Source: CAZAZQ01 sp964489705
GTDB taxonomy: Bacteria; Zixibacteria; MSB-5A5; GN15; FEB-12
DNA: 64,000 bases
Direction of reading: 5' to 3'
NCBI GenBank assembly: GCA_964489705.1
Contig: CAZAZQ010000012.1
Location: forward strand, 1-64,000
The number at the start of each line of letters is the position of its first letter. Position 1 is the first letter of the stretch. Below the pieces are notes generated by a model. It did no database searches and was not told where the DNA came from. It worked only from the letters and a program-made list of their open reading frames with translations. A program made the translations under genes and the position numbers. Of this stretch, positions 43,847-53,313 are shown in pieces.

Positions 43847-46420
43847 CTACCACCAGCTAATCAGTTTTGGTTTGAAGGGATGGGGAAGGTGTTCGTTTTT
43901 GGGAATGATGCGAGCAGTGATGCCGTATCGTCCCGATTCGGTACAGGTTACTTCACCTGTGAAGGTGTATATGCCGTTCTCCCCTTGTGGGGGTGCGTCG
44001 CTCGATGTTGCCAGCTCCGCCGTGATGGGAGTGGGGTCTTGAATTTGTTCCTGGGAGTCCAGTTTCCCCGAGACGATTTGTACCTGCACGTCGTCGGGAG
44101 TGATGTTGTCCAGATATACTTTTATTGTCACCGGAAATTTTTGCCCCACAAATAACGTGGGCCCCAAATCGGGGACTTCCACATCTTCAATATGTATCTT
44201 CTCCCAGCTCGCAGTCATCCGTTCCAGCCAGGCGGTCACTTGTTTGGTCAATGCGAAGTCGTTTTCTTTCATCTCGATGCTGAGTTTGATGGCAGGGATG
44301 TAGAACTGATTGGTGTAATTTCTCAGCATGTATTGGGTGGAAAAGCGCTCGCCCGCCATTTGAATGGCAGCTTTCATCTTAGCGATCCATTTGACCGGGA
44401 AGCCGACTTCGTTTCGGTCGTAGAAAAGAGGAATGACTTCCCGTTCCAGGACGTTGTACAACATTTCCGCTTCGAGACGGTCTTGAATCTCGACGTTGTC
44501 GTATTCCTCCCCGTTGCCGATTTTGAAGCCGGTTTCATCGCTGTAGCCTTCTACCCACCAGCCGTCCAGAATGGAAACGTTGAGCGCTCCGTTTAAGGCT
44601 GCTTTCATTCCTGAAGTTCCCGAGGCTTCCTGCGGGCGACGGGGGGTGTTCAGCCAGACATCCACTCCTTGCACCAGGTACCGCGCCACGTTGATGTCGT
44701 AATCTTCCAGGAAGATGATGCGATGGCGGAACTCGTCTTGAGTCGCATAGGAAACGATTTGCTTAATGATTTCTTTGCCGGGGTTGTCCAGGGGATGGGC
44801 TTTCCCGGAAATGATAATCTGTACCGGGCGGTCTTTGTTGTTAACGATTTTCTTGAGTCGTTCGATGTCGGTAAACAGAAGGTTCCCCCGTTTGTAGGTC
44901 GAGAAGCGGCGGGCGAACCCGATGGTGAGAATTTGTGGGTCGAGCAGTTGGTCGGCATGTTGGATTTCCAGTTGCGAGCTGCCTCGCCGGATGAGCTGTT
45001 GTTTGAGGCGTTTCCGGGCAAAGAAGACCAGTCGCTCCCGCCGTCGGTTGTGTGTCCGCCAGAGCTCGGCATCGGGAATTTTCTGAACCCGCTGCCACAC
45101 TTCCGGGGCGCCGGGACGCTCTGTATAGCGCGGACCGAAATACGACTCGAACAACTCGCTCATGTCGTGGGAAATCCACGAGGCGGGGTGGACACCGTTG
45201 GTTATCGCTTTTATGGGGATTTCATCCCGCGGCAGTTCGGGCCAAATGTTGTGCCACATTTCCCGTGAGACCTTGCCGTGGAGTTGTGATACGCCGTTGG
45301 CGAAGGCGGACATTTTCAATGCCGCCACCGTCATGCAGAACGGCTCCGTTTCGTCGTTCGGCATCACCCGTCCGAGAGCGAGGAAGTCTTTCCAATTCAA
45401 CCCCAACTCTTCGATAATTTCACCGCAATAGCGGTGCACCAGCACCGGGTCGAATTTTTCGTTGCCGGCGGGAACGGGGGTGTGGGTAGTGAAGACCGTC
45501 GTCGACCAGACGTATTGGCTGGCTTCGGCAAAGCTCAGATGGTGCTCTTGCATCAGTTGTCGCAGGCGTTCCAAAGTGAGAAACCACGAATGTCCCTCAT
45601 TGAGGTGGTAAATGTCGGCTTCGATACCGACGGCGCGCAATGCTCTGACCCCGCCGATGCCCAACACGATTTCCTGCCGGATACGCATATCTTTGTCGCC
45701 GCCGTAGAGGACGGAAGTGATGTCCCGGCATTTGGAAGAATTTTCCGGGATGTTGGTGTCCAGCAAATACAGCGGCGTCACGCCCACTTTTACCTGCCAA
45801 ATTTGCACCTGCACCGGGGTGCGGTCGATATTGACGGTAATGCGGAGAGGCTTGTCGTCTTTGTCTTTAACCAGCTCCACCGGCATGTGGTACCAGTCGT
45901 TTTCTTCGTAGCGTTCTTGCTGCCAGCCGTCGCTGGAGAGAAACTGGCGGAAATAGCCGTAGCGGTAAAGCAAACCGACCGCCACAAACGGCAACCCGAG
46001 GTCTGAGGCGGTTTTCAGGGTGTCACCCGAAAGAACTCCCAAGCCGCCGGAATAGACCGGCAAGCCGGTGTCGAGTCCGTATTCAAGGGAGAAATACGCC
46101 ACATATTTGTTTTCAAATTCCCCGTACTTATAATGAAACCAGCGTTTGCCGGTCAGGTAGTTCCGATAGCGTTCGTATACGCGATCGAGATTGGCGACGA
46201 AGCCGTCGTCGTTGGCGGCGCGCTGGAGGGTTTCCTGGGGGAGTTTAGAGAGCATCTCGACCGGATTCTGGTAACATGCTTCCCACATTTCCGGATCAAG
46301 GCGAATAAAGAGCTTAACCAGATCCCAATTCCAACTGTACCAAAGATTTCTGGCAAGCTCTTGAAGAGCGATAATCCGCTCCGGTAGTTTCGGTAAGACG
46401 AGGAACTGTTTTTTACGCAT
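43847..46420 (-). CDS. glgP: Alpha-glucan (glycogen) phosphorylase, GT35, with DUF3417 N terminus
   Basis: An 857-aa enzyme that releases glucose 1-phosphate from alpha-1,4-glucans. The N-terminal 100 residues ('ELARNLWYSWNWDLVKLFIR') are the DUF3417 type seen in the shorter, unregulated bacterial and archaeal phosphorylases (Thermotoga-like), not the E. coli MalP/GlgP type. The PLP site is in 'EASGTSGMKAALNGALN' and the sugar region in 'GFARRFSTYKRGNLL'. The C-terminal ~110 residues form an extra beta domain. 'aaggaagg' precedes the ATG. It is transcribed divergently from a phosphofructokinase gene, so glycogen use may be linked to glycolysis. Confidence 0.94.
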   Translation of the reverse strand: MRKKQFLVLPKLPERIIALQELARNLWYSWNWDLVKLFIRLDPEMWEACYQNPVEMLSKLPQETLQRAANDDGFVANLDRVYERYRNYLTGKRWFHYKYGEFENKYVAYFSLEYGLDTGLPVYSGGLGVLSGDTLKTASDLGLPFVAVGLLYRYGYFRQFLSSDGWQQERYEENDWYHMPVELVKDKDDKPLRITVNIDRTPVQVQIWQVKVGVTPLYLLDTNIPENSSKCRDITSVLYGGDKDMRIRQEIVLGIGGVRALRAVGIEADIYHLNEGHSWFLTLERLRQLMQEHHLSFAEASQYVWSTTVFTTHTPVPAGNEKFDPVLVHRYCGEIIEELGLNWKDFLALGRVMPNDETEPFCMTVAALKMSAFANGVSQLHGKVSREMWHNIWPELPRDEIPIKAITNGVHPASWISHDMSELFESYFGPRYTERPGAPEVWQRVQKIPDAELWRTHNRRRERLVFFARKRLKQQLIRRGSSQLEIQHADQLLDPQILTIGFARRFSTYKRGNLLFTDIERLKKIVNNKDRPVQIIISGKAHPLDNPGKEIIKQIVSYATQDEFRHRIIFLEDYDINVARYLVQGVDVWLNTPRRPQEASGTSGMKAALNGALNVSILDGWWVEGYSDETGFKIGNGEEYDNVEIQDRLEAEMLYNVLEREVIPLFYDRNEVGFPVKWIAKMKAAIQMAGERFSTQYMLRNYTNQFYIPAIKLSIEMKENDFALTKQVTAWLERMTASWEKIHIEDVEVPDLGPTLFVGQKFPVTIKVYLDNITPDDVQVQIVSGKLDSQEQIQDPTPITAELATSSDAPPQGENGIYTFTGEVTCTESGRYGITARIIPKNEHLPHPFKPKLISWW

Positions 46421-46653
46421 GTACCTTCCTTATGAGGGTGGTCCTTTCCATTCCTTCTTTTATTAGTTTATCGCCCATATTACGTGTCTATTTTACAATG
46501 GAAGAGTGGTTTAAGTCAAGTTGAAGGTTGCCGAGAGAAAAGAAAAAGGGATTATGTCATTTTTATTTTTGACGACAATAGACTATAAGGCTATCTTTTT
46601 GTTATAAAATACGTGCGAAAAAGAAAAAAACCTCAAAATAGATATGTAGGATT
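46421..46653. promoter_or_regulatory. Shared intergenic region between glgP and pfkA
   Basis: A 233-bp AT-rich gap with divergent starts. Plus-strand 'gttataaaat' (46611-46620) is a -10-like sequence before pfkA. No clear operator pair was found. Confidence 0.35.
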
Positions 46654-47802
46654 ATGGTACGAGCATCAAAACGAATCGGGGTATTGACCGGCGGGGGCGA
46701 TTGTCCCGGGTTGAACGCCGTTTTGCGGGCGATTGTCAAAACGGCGGATCAGGATTACGATATTGAAGTCATCGGCTTTTTCGACGGCTATGAAGGCTTG
46801 GTCGAAGGGCGGTACCGGGAATTGAACACCAAGGATGTCTCTGGTATTCTCGCCCGCGGCGGAACGATTTTGGGAACTTCCAACCGGGCTGACCCGTTCC
46901 ACTACCCGGTTCTGGAAGGGGACGATTTCATTTACTTAGACCGTTCCAACCAGGCGGTACGGAATTTCGAATCGCTGGGTTTGGATGCTCTTATCGCCAT
47001 CGGCGGTGATGGGACAATGGCGGCGTCCGCCGGGATGATAGGCAAAGGAATTCCTATTGTCGGGGTTCCCAAGACCATCGATAACGACTTGTGGGGCACC
47101 GACGTGACGTTCGGCTTCGATTCGGCGTTTGCCACCGCCACGGAAGCCATCGACAAAATTCATACCACCGCTCAGTCCCACCACCGGGTGATGATTGTCG
47201 AGGTGATGGGCAGGTATGCCGGTTGGCTGGCATTGTACTCCGGTATGGCTGGCGGCGGCGATATTATTCTTATGCCGGAGTTCCCGTACGATATTGACGC
47301 CGTTTGCGAGGCGGTCAAAACCAGAAACGCTATGGGAAAAAAATTCTCAATCGTCGTGGTCGGTGAGGGTGCCAAGCCGATAGGTGGAGAGATGGTCGTC
47401 AAACGTACCGTCAAGGGTTCGCCCGATGCCATCCGCCTGGGCGGGATATCCAACCAGGTTGCCGCCCAGATTGAAGGGCTGACCAATATCGAATGCCGGG
47501 TCACTATCTTAGGGCATTTGCTCCGCGGCGGTTCGCCGACCCCCTTTGACAGGATTTTGGCGACTCGTTTCGGCTCAGAAGCGGTACATATGGTGGTACG
47601 GGGAGAATTCGGCAAGATGGTGGCGATGAAAGGTGCCGAGATCGGTTCCACGCCGATTTCGGAGGTCGCCGGAAAATTGCGCGTCGTGACGCCTGACCAT
47701 CCCTTGGTTCGTACCGCCCGTTCGCTGGGAATCTGCTTGGGCGTTCCCAACGGTGTGTCGCTCGAGGAGGTCGCCAATCAAGAGGTGGCTCAAGAGGGCT
47801 AA
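46654..47802 (+). CDS. pfkA: 6-phosphofructokinase (group III type)
   Basis: A 382-aa enzyme that phosphorylates fructose 6-phosphate. The phosphate-binding loop is 'GGGDCPGLNAVLRAI' (13-27). GGDGT (117-121) has glycine at the position equivalent to E. coli Gly104, as in ATP enzymes, while 'GVPKTIDND' has Lys140 where E. coli has Gly124, as in pyrophosphate enzymes. This mix is typical of group III PFKs of actinobacteria, most of which use ATP. Phosphoryl donor therefore is likely ATP but needs a test. Ribosome site 'tagga' is 7 nt upstream. It is transcribed divergently from glgP. Confidence 0.92.
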   Translation: MVRASKRIGVLTGGGDCPGLNAVLRAIVKTADQDYDIEVIGFFDGYEGLVEGRYRELNTKDVSGILARGGTILGTSNRADPFHYPVLEGDDFIYLDRSNQAVRNFESLGLDALIAIGGDGTMAASAGMIGKGIPIVGVPKTIDNDLWGTDVTFGFDSAFATATEAIDKIHTTAQSHHRVMIVEVMGRYAGWLALYSGMAGGGDIILMPEFPYDIDAVCEAVKTRNAMGKKFSIVVVGEGAKPIGGEMVVKRTVKGSPDAIRLGGISNQVAAQIEGLTNIECRVTILGHLLRGGSPTPFDRILATRFGSEAVHMVVRGEFGKMVAMKGAEIGSTPISEVAGKLRVVTPDHPLVRTARSLGICLGVPNGVSLEEVANQEVAQEG

Positions 47803-48140
47803 CCTTCCCGCGTGTCCGTGCGCCGGTTCGACGAAAGGAAAAAGGGGCGAATACCCGTACGGGAAGAATATCGTTCTCTCGAGGCGGCGGCAAAAAGGGA
47901 AGAGGAACTTTTTTGTCGTTTATTGGTATGCTTACTGCCGATAGTCATAAAGGTTCATGAAAAATTCAGTGCGGGTTAAAAATTGCCGCATATAACCGTT
48001 GCGTCCGCCGCTTCAGGGTAGTATGGTGGGTTCAAGGGGGTGCGTCAAAAGGTCCGGAAACCGGTAGAAGAAAAGTTTGTTTCGGAATTTGAAAGACGGA
48101 ATCGGCAAAGGAAACGACGGTTCATAACGAAAAGGATAAC
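47803..48140. other. Intergenic region without identifiable gene
   Basis: 338 bp between pfkA and the LOG gene. A short palindrome CCCGTACGGG lies near 47850. There is no known RNA motif or acceptable reading frame; a promoter for the LOG gene presumably lies here but no good boxes were found. Confidence 0.35.
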
Positions 48141-49016
48141 ATGAAAAAGAAAAGTTCCAAGCTCGATATTAAACGGATGGTGGAACGACTGAAGAAGTCC
48201 CCCGCCTATCGGATAGCCTACTACGATAACGACTTTATCGACACCGACGACCTGCGGCCGGTGCGCTTGCAGTTGGAATTACTCAAACCGGAGTTGATTC
48301 TCCGTGAGCACCACATCAGTTCGACGATTGTGGTATTCGGAGGGACGAGAATCCTCGAACCTCGCAAGGCAAAAGCGCGGGTACGTAAGCTGGAGCGAAT
48401 GCTTGAAAAGAACCCGGGGGATAAAGAACTGAAACGGCGTCTGCGGATTGCCAAATCCATTGAAGCGAAATCTCATTTTTACGATGAGGCGCGGGAGTTC
48501 AGCCGGATTGTCTCGGAAGAAAGTCAGAAGAACAACCATCACTATGTCATCGTGACCGGCGGCGGACCTGGTATCATGGAAGCGGCTAACCGTGGAGCGT
48601 TTGATATCGGGGCAAAATCCATCGGGCTGAATATTTCCATTCCGATGGAACAGGAACCGAATCCGTACATTTCTCCGGAGCTGTGCATGCAGTTCCACTA
48701 TTTTGCCTTACGGAAGATGCACTTTCTCTTGCGCGCCAAAGCACTGGTCGCTTTTCCGGGGGGCTACGGGACGATGGACGAGCTGTTCGAGGCGCTGACC
48801 CTTGTTCAAACCCGGGTGGTGAAGCGGTTGCCGATTATCCTTTTCGGAGAAGAGTACTGGCGTAAGGTCATCAATTTCGATTACCTCGTCGAAGAAGGCA
48901 CCATCGACGAAGAGGACACGCATCTGTTTGTCTTTGCCGACAAAGCCAAAGATGCCTGGGAATATATCAAGTACTTCTACGAATCCCGCAGCAACCATTA
49001 CCCTCGCCCGTTATAG
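48141..49016 (+). CDS. LOG family protein (nucleotide 5'-monophosphate nucleosidase-like)
   Basis: A 291-aa Rossmann-like protein. The LOG signature 'PGGYGTMDELFE' is near residue 206, and 'VTGGGPGIMEAANRGAF' near residue 137 supplies the nucleotide-binding glycines. Before the first core strand ('STIVVFGGTRILEP', residue 56) there is an N-terminal ~55-aa extension, and a charged insertion rich in Arg/Lys/Glu follows at residues 72-120. LOG enzymes cleave the ribosyl bond of nucleoside monophosphates (cytokinin activation in plants, PpnN in E. coli). 'aaggata' precedes the ATG. Confidence 0.9.
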   Translation: MKKKSSKLDIKRMVERLKKSPAYRIAYYDNDFIDTDDLRPVRLQLELLKPELILREHHISSTIVVFGGTRILEPRKAKARVRKLERMLEKNPGDKELKRRLRIAKSIEAKSHFYDEAREFSRIVSEESQKNNHHYVIVTGGGPGIMEAANRGAFDIGAKSIGLNISIPMEQEPNPYISPELCMQFHYFALRKMHFLLRAKALVAFPGGYGTMDELFEALTLVQTRVVKRLPIILFGEEYWRKVINFDYLVEEGTIDEEDTHLFVFADKAKDAWEYIKYFYESRSNHYPRPL

Positions 49017-49032
49017 TTTCTTCCGGCGAGGA

Positions 49033-49809
49033 CTATTTTTTCAAAAACCCTTGCTCCTGGAGGTAGCTCAATAGGTGCGGACGACGTGAGTCGGGTGCTT
49101 CGCTTGCCATCCGGCGGGCGGAATGTTCCGACCACGAATATTCTCCCGTAAAATGATGATATTTCTCCGGTTCGATTTGCCGGTCACGCAGGTAGCCGAC
49201 TCGGTTGATAGTTTCATCGTAGGTCGCTATCGCCGTATCGAAAGATGAAGACGAATAGGTTTCCTTGAAATATATCGCTTCCACGGGGAGCCTGGGCTTG
49301 CGTTTGGGCGGTCTCTTCGGATACCCCAGCGACATCCCCATGACCGGATAAACAAAGCGCGGGAGATTGAGCAGGGCGCTGACTTTTTCAATATGGTTTC
49401 GGATGCCGCCGACCATCACCCCGCCAAGACCCAACGCCTGCGCCGCCATGAGAGCTCGTCCGGCAACCAAAGCGGCGTCTACGGTAGCGACGACGAACAT
49501 TTCCGTATACTCCCCTTGAAAGGGATATCCTTTTTTGCTGTTTATGCGGTACAGACGGTATAAATCGGCACAAAACACCAAGAATAGCGAGCAGGCGGCA
49601 ACATGGTTTTGATTGCCGCACAATTGCGCCAGCGTTTCCTTGGTCGTCCGGTTACGAATCCCGATTATCGAATATGCCTGGAGATTTGACGAGGTCGGCG
49701 AACGTTGTGCCGTCGTAATGATGGTTCTTTCTTGCTCTTCCGTTATCTCTTGGTCGGTGAAGTGTCTGACCGAAGCATGGCTGTCGAGAAACTCGAGAAT
49801 TTCGTTCAT
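49033..49809 (-). CDS. NfsA/Frp-type nitroreductase family oxidoreductase
   Basis: A 258-aa flavin (FMN) oxidoreductase. N-terminal 'SHASVRHFTDQEITEEQE' and 'AQRSPTSSNLQAYSIIGIR' bind FMN phosphate in the family; 'AQALGLGGVMVGGIRN' and 'MGMSLGYPKRPPKRKPRLP' are typical of the NfsA/Frp group, which uses NADPH. It has no signal peptide. 'caggaggg' precedes the ATG. It converges with the LOG gene (16 bp between the stops) and lies downstream of the metzincin protease gene on the same strand. Confidence 0.9.
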   Translation of the reverse strand: MNEILEFLDSHASVRHFTDQEITEEQERTIITTAQRSPTSSNLQAYSIIGIRNRTTKETLAQLCGNQNHVAACSLFLVFCADLYRLYRINSKKGYPFQGEYTEMFVVATVDAALVAGRALMAAQALGLGGVMVGGIRNHIEKVSALLNLPRFVYPVMGMSLGYPKRPPKRKPRLPVEAIYFKETYSSSSFDTAIATYDETINRVGYLRDRQIEPEKYHHFTGEYSWSEHSARRMASEAPDSRRPHLLSYLQEQGFLKK

Positions 49810-49887
49810 CGTTATTTTCCCTCCTGTTGTGATACGGAAAAGGCGGAAGATACTCTCCCGCCCGTTCGTTGAACTATTTCTTTCGCT

Positions 49888-52572
49888 TTATCTCCGATCG
49901 GCGGCAAAGCTCCGCTTGGCGCTTTTTGCCGCTGCAATCTGGCGCAGCACTTCTTTGAGATGCGCTCGGGTCATCCCGTTGATAGAACTGCTTTTCATCG
50001 CTTTCTTGGCGGCGTTTTCGATAATATCCAGATCATTGGCGGCTAAACTTCGGGCATCGAAGGGATAGCTGGAAGGAGAACTCAGGTAGATGTTGATGAT
50101 TCTCTCGAGGTGTACCATTTGCAGTTGTCGGCGGAAAGAGTTGATGTTCTCGTTTGCCGTCAACTCAGACCAGATAGCTTTGCGAACATCGTTGAACATG
50201 TCGTCGAGGGTGTAGATTTCTTCCCCTTCGTGGTAGCGTTCGACGTTGGTGATAAGTCGCCCGAGAATATAGGTGCTGTAGAGCATGTTCAAAGTGGTTT
50301 GCTGGACGCTGAGCACATACCGATGCAGGGGATAATCAATCTGCGGGAGGGAATAGATAGAGCCGGTGAAATCGGGAAGGCGCTCCGGTTGAAGCTTATT
50401 CAAGACATCGGGCGGGATAGAAAAAGCGTCGGGAGCGAAGATGTAATTCTTCAAAAACGCCATCGCCCGTCGTTGCTCGGATGCCGGTACCGGTTGGAAG
50501 GGAAGGCCGCCGCCGGGGTCGCCGACGTGATAGCGATGGTGGTAAATGCCGCCGATATACTTTGCCGCGTACCGAGCCGACTCGTAATACGACCGCCAAC
50601 CGGTTTGGAACGCCCGAAGAACTTTTTGGTACCCTTCGCCGGTTTGTTCGAATTTGGACAGAGAATTTTCCCAGAGGTATTTGGTCAGCTTGACTTTGTG
50701 CTCGCAAAACGCCAGCGGGTCGTTGCCCAAGTCGAACAGGTTACACATGGGGTCGATGGACTTGGGGCTGGAGCCGAAAGCATCTTCATCCGTGCCGTAG
50801 GTCAGCTCCGGTTGGGGGGCGCGGGAAGCGATTTCTTGAAGCATGGGCAGTTCTTCTTCCGGCGTTTTGGCGCCGAAATCCTTGTAGCCGTATTCGATCG
50901 CCCATTGGTCATACGGTCCCGGCACGGAAGAGTAAAATTCCCCTTGCGGCTTGCCGTGCCCGGCGATGTTGGGCGGGTTGTAGTCCATGATAGTACCGGC
51001 GAGCGCATGTTCGCGGGTAAAGGTCGGGTCGTTGATTTGCTCCAAAGAGTAGATGGTGGAAGCTTTGAAGTTATGCCGCAGTCCGAGGGTATGACCGACC
51101 TCATGGGCAACCAGCTCCACAATATACGAGTGCACGTATTCTTTCGTCAGCGAATCTTTGGTGGCAAGATCGTCGACATCGCTGAGGACGTAAGTCAGTC
51201 CGAAAGCCGCTTCCTTCGCCGATTCGGCGCCGTACGTGCAGTAATACGGATTCTGACTCATCCGGCTTGCCGAGAGGAGGAAGTTGTCCGGTTCGATGAG
51301 TTTCCCGTCGAGGGAGACCGGCTGGATGAAGTATTCCATGTTGTTGAACATGTAGCGGATGAAGTCGGCGCAGACGCGAATATCGGCGTCATATATCTGT
51401 CCGGTGAAAGGGTTGGCGTGGGAAGGACCGACCGCGTAGCTCCCGCCCGGCAGCACGATCCAACGGACGGTATTGTAGCGGACATCAGCCGGATCCCACG
51501 TTGCCGTGTCGGGCATTTGTTTGGCAATAATGGCGTTGCTGAAACCGATTTTTTCAAACGCCGGTTGCCAGAACTCGATTCCTTCCGCAACGGCTTGACG
51601 GTATTCCGGCGGAACGGTGTTTTCCACCCAGAAAACAATCGGCTCGACCGGATCCGAAATTTCCGCTTCCGGATTTTTCTTTTTCAGGTACCAGCGTTGG
51701 ATATAGCGGACGTAGGGTGTTTCTTTGTCGAGGTTGGTGTAGTCCTCATACATCGTCAAAAAGTATCCGACGCGGTCATCCGCTAAGCGGGGGACATAGT
51801 CGGTTTCGGGAAGAGTGGTGAGGGAATAGTGGTACAGGTGGAACATACTGTACGGATTTTGCATCGTTTCCGCCGGAAATGGTTTGCTTGTCTTGTAGTG
51901 GAGTTTGACGTCGATTTCGGTATTTTGTGGAAAGGAGACGACTTTCGTGAAATAGCTGTTTTCCTTGTCGAAGCTGAAGCCGACTTTGGCGCTTTTCCCC
52001 AAGTAGTAAGAGACATGGTCAGCGTCCCGTATAAAGAAGACCGACGGATCTACGAGAATCGCTCCGGTGGAATCGTCGGGTTTGGATTTTATTTTCGTCG
52101 AGGCGTACAGGTGATCGCTGATACCGTGGGCGAGGGCTTTGTACAAAGCGGAAGCGGTGTCGGCACGGAAGCGAAGGTTTTTTTCAATCATGAAAATCTT
52201 TTTGCCGACCCGCTTGAAAAAGAAGGGAAAAGCCCGACCCATGGCAGCGTTGTCGTAGACCGCTCCTTCCGAACCGGAACGAGTGCCGACGCACAGGAAG
52301 AGGGGTCCTATTTGTTCCGGCTTGATTGCCATTAACATACTGTTATCGGTGGTGTCGTGATAGAAGGTAAAAAGCCCTTCAATGACTACCTTGTCCTTTA
52401 TCAACTCGCGAAACGGTTTGAGTGTATCTTTTTTGGCTTTTGTTTTTTTCTTCGTTGCCTCAGTCTTTTTTCCCGGAAACCTTCGAGCGTACCGCCCGGA
52501 AGCGGAAGCGCTGCCGATCAATAATGACAGAGACAACAAAACGATGAGACCCAGTGAAACCTTGGCACGCAT
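49888..52572 (-). CDS. Exported zinc metalloprotease (DUF5117/DUF5118 type)
   Basis: An 894-aa exported protein with signal peptide at residues 1-24 ('LGLIVLLSLSLLIGSASA') followed by a lysine-rich linker. The zinc motif 'HEVGHTLGLRHNF' near residue 486 is the extended metzincin form HExxHxxGxxH. The N-terminal ~350 residues match the DUF5118/DUF5117 layout of large Bacteroidetes-type proteases as I recall it ('DGTGAILVDPSVFFI' region), and the C-terminal 300 residues are helical. 'aaggag' precedes the ATG. Likely periplasmic or cell surface; substrate unknown. Confidence 0.87.
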   Translation of the reverse strand: MRAKVSLGLIVLLSLSLLIGSASASGRYARRFPGKKTEATKKKTKAKKDTLKPFRELIKDKVVIEGLFTFYHDTTDNSMLMAIKPEQIGPLFLCVGTRSGSEGAVYDNAAMGRAFPFFFKRVGKKIFMIEKNLRFRADTASALYKALAHGISDHLYASTKIKSKPDDSTGAILVDPSVFFIRDADHVSYYLGKSAKVGFSFDKENSYFTKVVSFPQNTEIDVKLHYKTSKPFPAETMQNPYSMFHLYHYSLTTLPETDYVPRLADDRVGYFLTMYEDYTNLDKETPYVRYIQRWYLKKKNPEAEISDPVEPIVFWVENTVPPEYRQAVAEGIEFWQPAFEKIGFSNAIIAKQMPDTATWDPADVRYNTVRWIVLPGGSYAVGPSHANPFTGQIYDADIRVCADFIRYMFNNMEYFIQPVSLDGKLIEPDNFLLSASRMSQNPYYCTYGAESAKEAAFGLTYVLSDVDDLATKDSLTKEYVHSYIVELVAHEVGHTLGLRHNFKASTIYSLEQINDPTFTREHALAGTIMDYNPPNIAGHGKPQGEFYSSVPGPYDQWAIEYGYKDFGAKTPEEELPMLQEIASRAPQPELTYGTDEDAFGSSPKSIDPMCNLFDLGNDPLAFCEHKVKLTKYLWENSLSKFEQTGEGYQKVLRAFQTGWRSYYESARYAAKYIGGIYHHRYHVGDPGGGLPFQPVPASEQRRAMAFLKNYIFAPDAFSIPPDVLNKLQPERLPDFTGSIYSLPQIDYPLHRYVLSVQQTTLNMLYSTYILGRLITNVERYHEGEEIYTLDDMFNDVRKAIWSELTANENINSFRRQLQMVHLERIINIYLSSPSSYPFDARSLAANDLDIIENAAKKAMKSSSINGMTRAHLKEVLRQIAAAKSAKRSFAADRR

Positions 52573-52638
52573 GATTACTCCTTCACAAAAGTATCGGTTA
52601 ACATTGTTTTTCGTTTTCTGACTTTTATGCTTCTTTCT

Positions 52639-53154
52639 CTATGTTTTATCTTTTTGTCGGTGGCGGTAGGAAGCGAGGCAGTTCGTCCCCTTTTTGGTTA
52701 GCTCGTAGTACGTATGGTTCCGATGTTTTATCCACTTATTGTCAACGATACCTTTCCGGTATTGGATAATACGCGGTTCGACCCGTCGAAGGAAGCCGTT
52801 TGTCCGTAAGGTAGTGTGCCGACGGAAGACCTCTTCCTTGGGAAGATGGAGAACTTTCGCCACCATAAGCGAATAGTCCATCCCAAACTCATCGTGGTGA
52901 GCAAGAATGGCAAGGTCAACCTCATCCAGTTCGTCGAAATCTTCGTCCGGGATGAAAGGATCGGTTTCGATGATGTCTTCCCAGTTCAACGATACGAGCC
53001 GCTCAGCGTCGACTTTTTTCAAGTGAGGACAATCGTGGCGATGGACTTTCAAGTAATTTTCGTGACTGTAGTACCCGATGATTTTATCTGCCTGCGTCGG
53101 CAGACAGCACTTTGCGAGAACATAGTTTTCCTTTAGCCGTATCGAACCTGACAT
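52639..53154 (-). CDS. RelA/SpoT-type zinc-finger (RIS/CC) domain fused to a winged helix
   Basis: A 171-aa protein when started at the ATG at 53154; a longer frame to 53334 would overlap the divergent DUF819 gene. Residues 11-60 match the conserved-cysteine (RIS) domain of RelA/SpoT: Cys16-Cys17 ('AKCCLPTQADKIIGY'), His38 and Cys42 ('KVHRHDCPHL') and 'RLVSLNWED'. An acidic linker (62-80) leads to a winged-helix-like domain (81-170, 'VDLAILAHHDEFGMDYS', 'YYELTKKG'), possibly DUF2250-like. No synthetase or hydrolase domain is present. It may be a ribosome- or nucleic-acid-binding regulator. The ribosome site is weak, so the exact start is uncertain. Confidence 0.75.
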   Translation of the reverse strand: MSGSIRLKENYVLAKCCLPTQADKIIGYYSHENYLKVHRHDCPHLKKVDAERLVSLNWEDIIETDPFIPDEDFDELDEVDLAILAHHDEFGMDYSLMVAKVLHLPKEEVFRRHTTLRTNGFLRRVEPRIIQYRKGIVDNKWIKHRNHTYYELTKKGTNCLASYRHRQKDKT

Positions 53155-53313
53155 GCCGAAAATATATGGCAATTCGTTCTCAATGTATAGAAGATTGTCG
53201 TGATATTTTTGAGGAAATTTTGTTCCTGGAAACAAATCCCTGCTTTTTGATTTGTCTTTTTCACTCGATGAGAATACCTTGGAAAAAACACATGCGAAAA
53301 CCGGAAAGGAAGT

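Noticed and set aside
50110..51786. 558-codon antisense frame opposite the metzincin protease
   Set aside because: Same reason: the HExxH protease is on the other strand, and this frame shows no motif.
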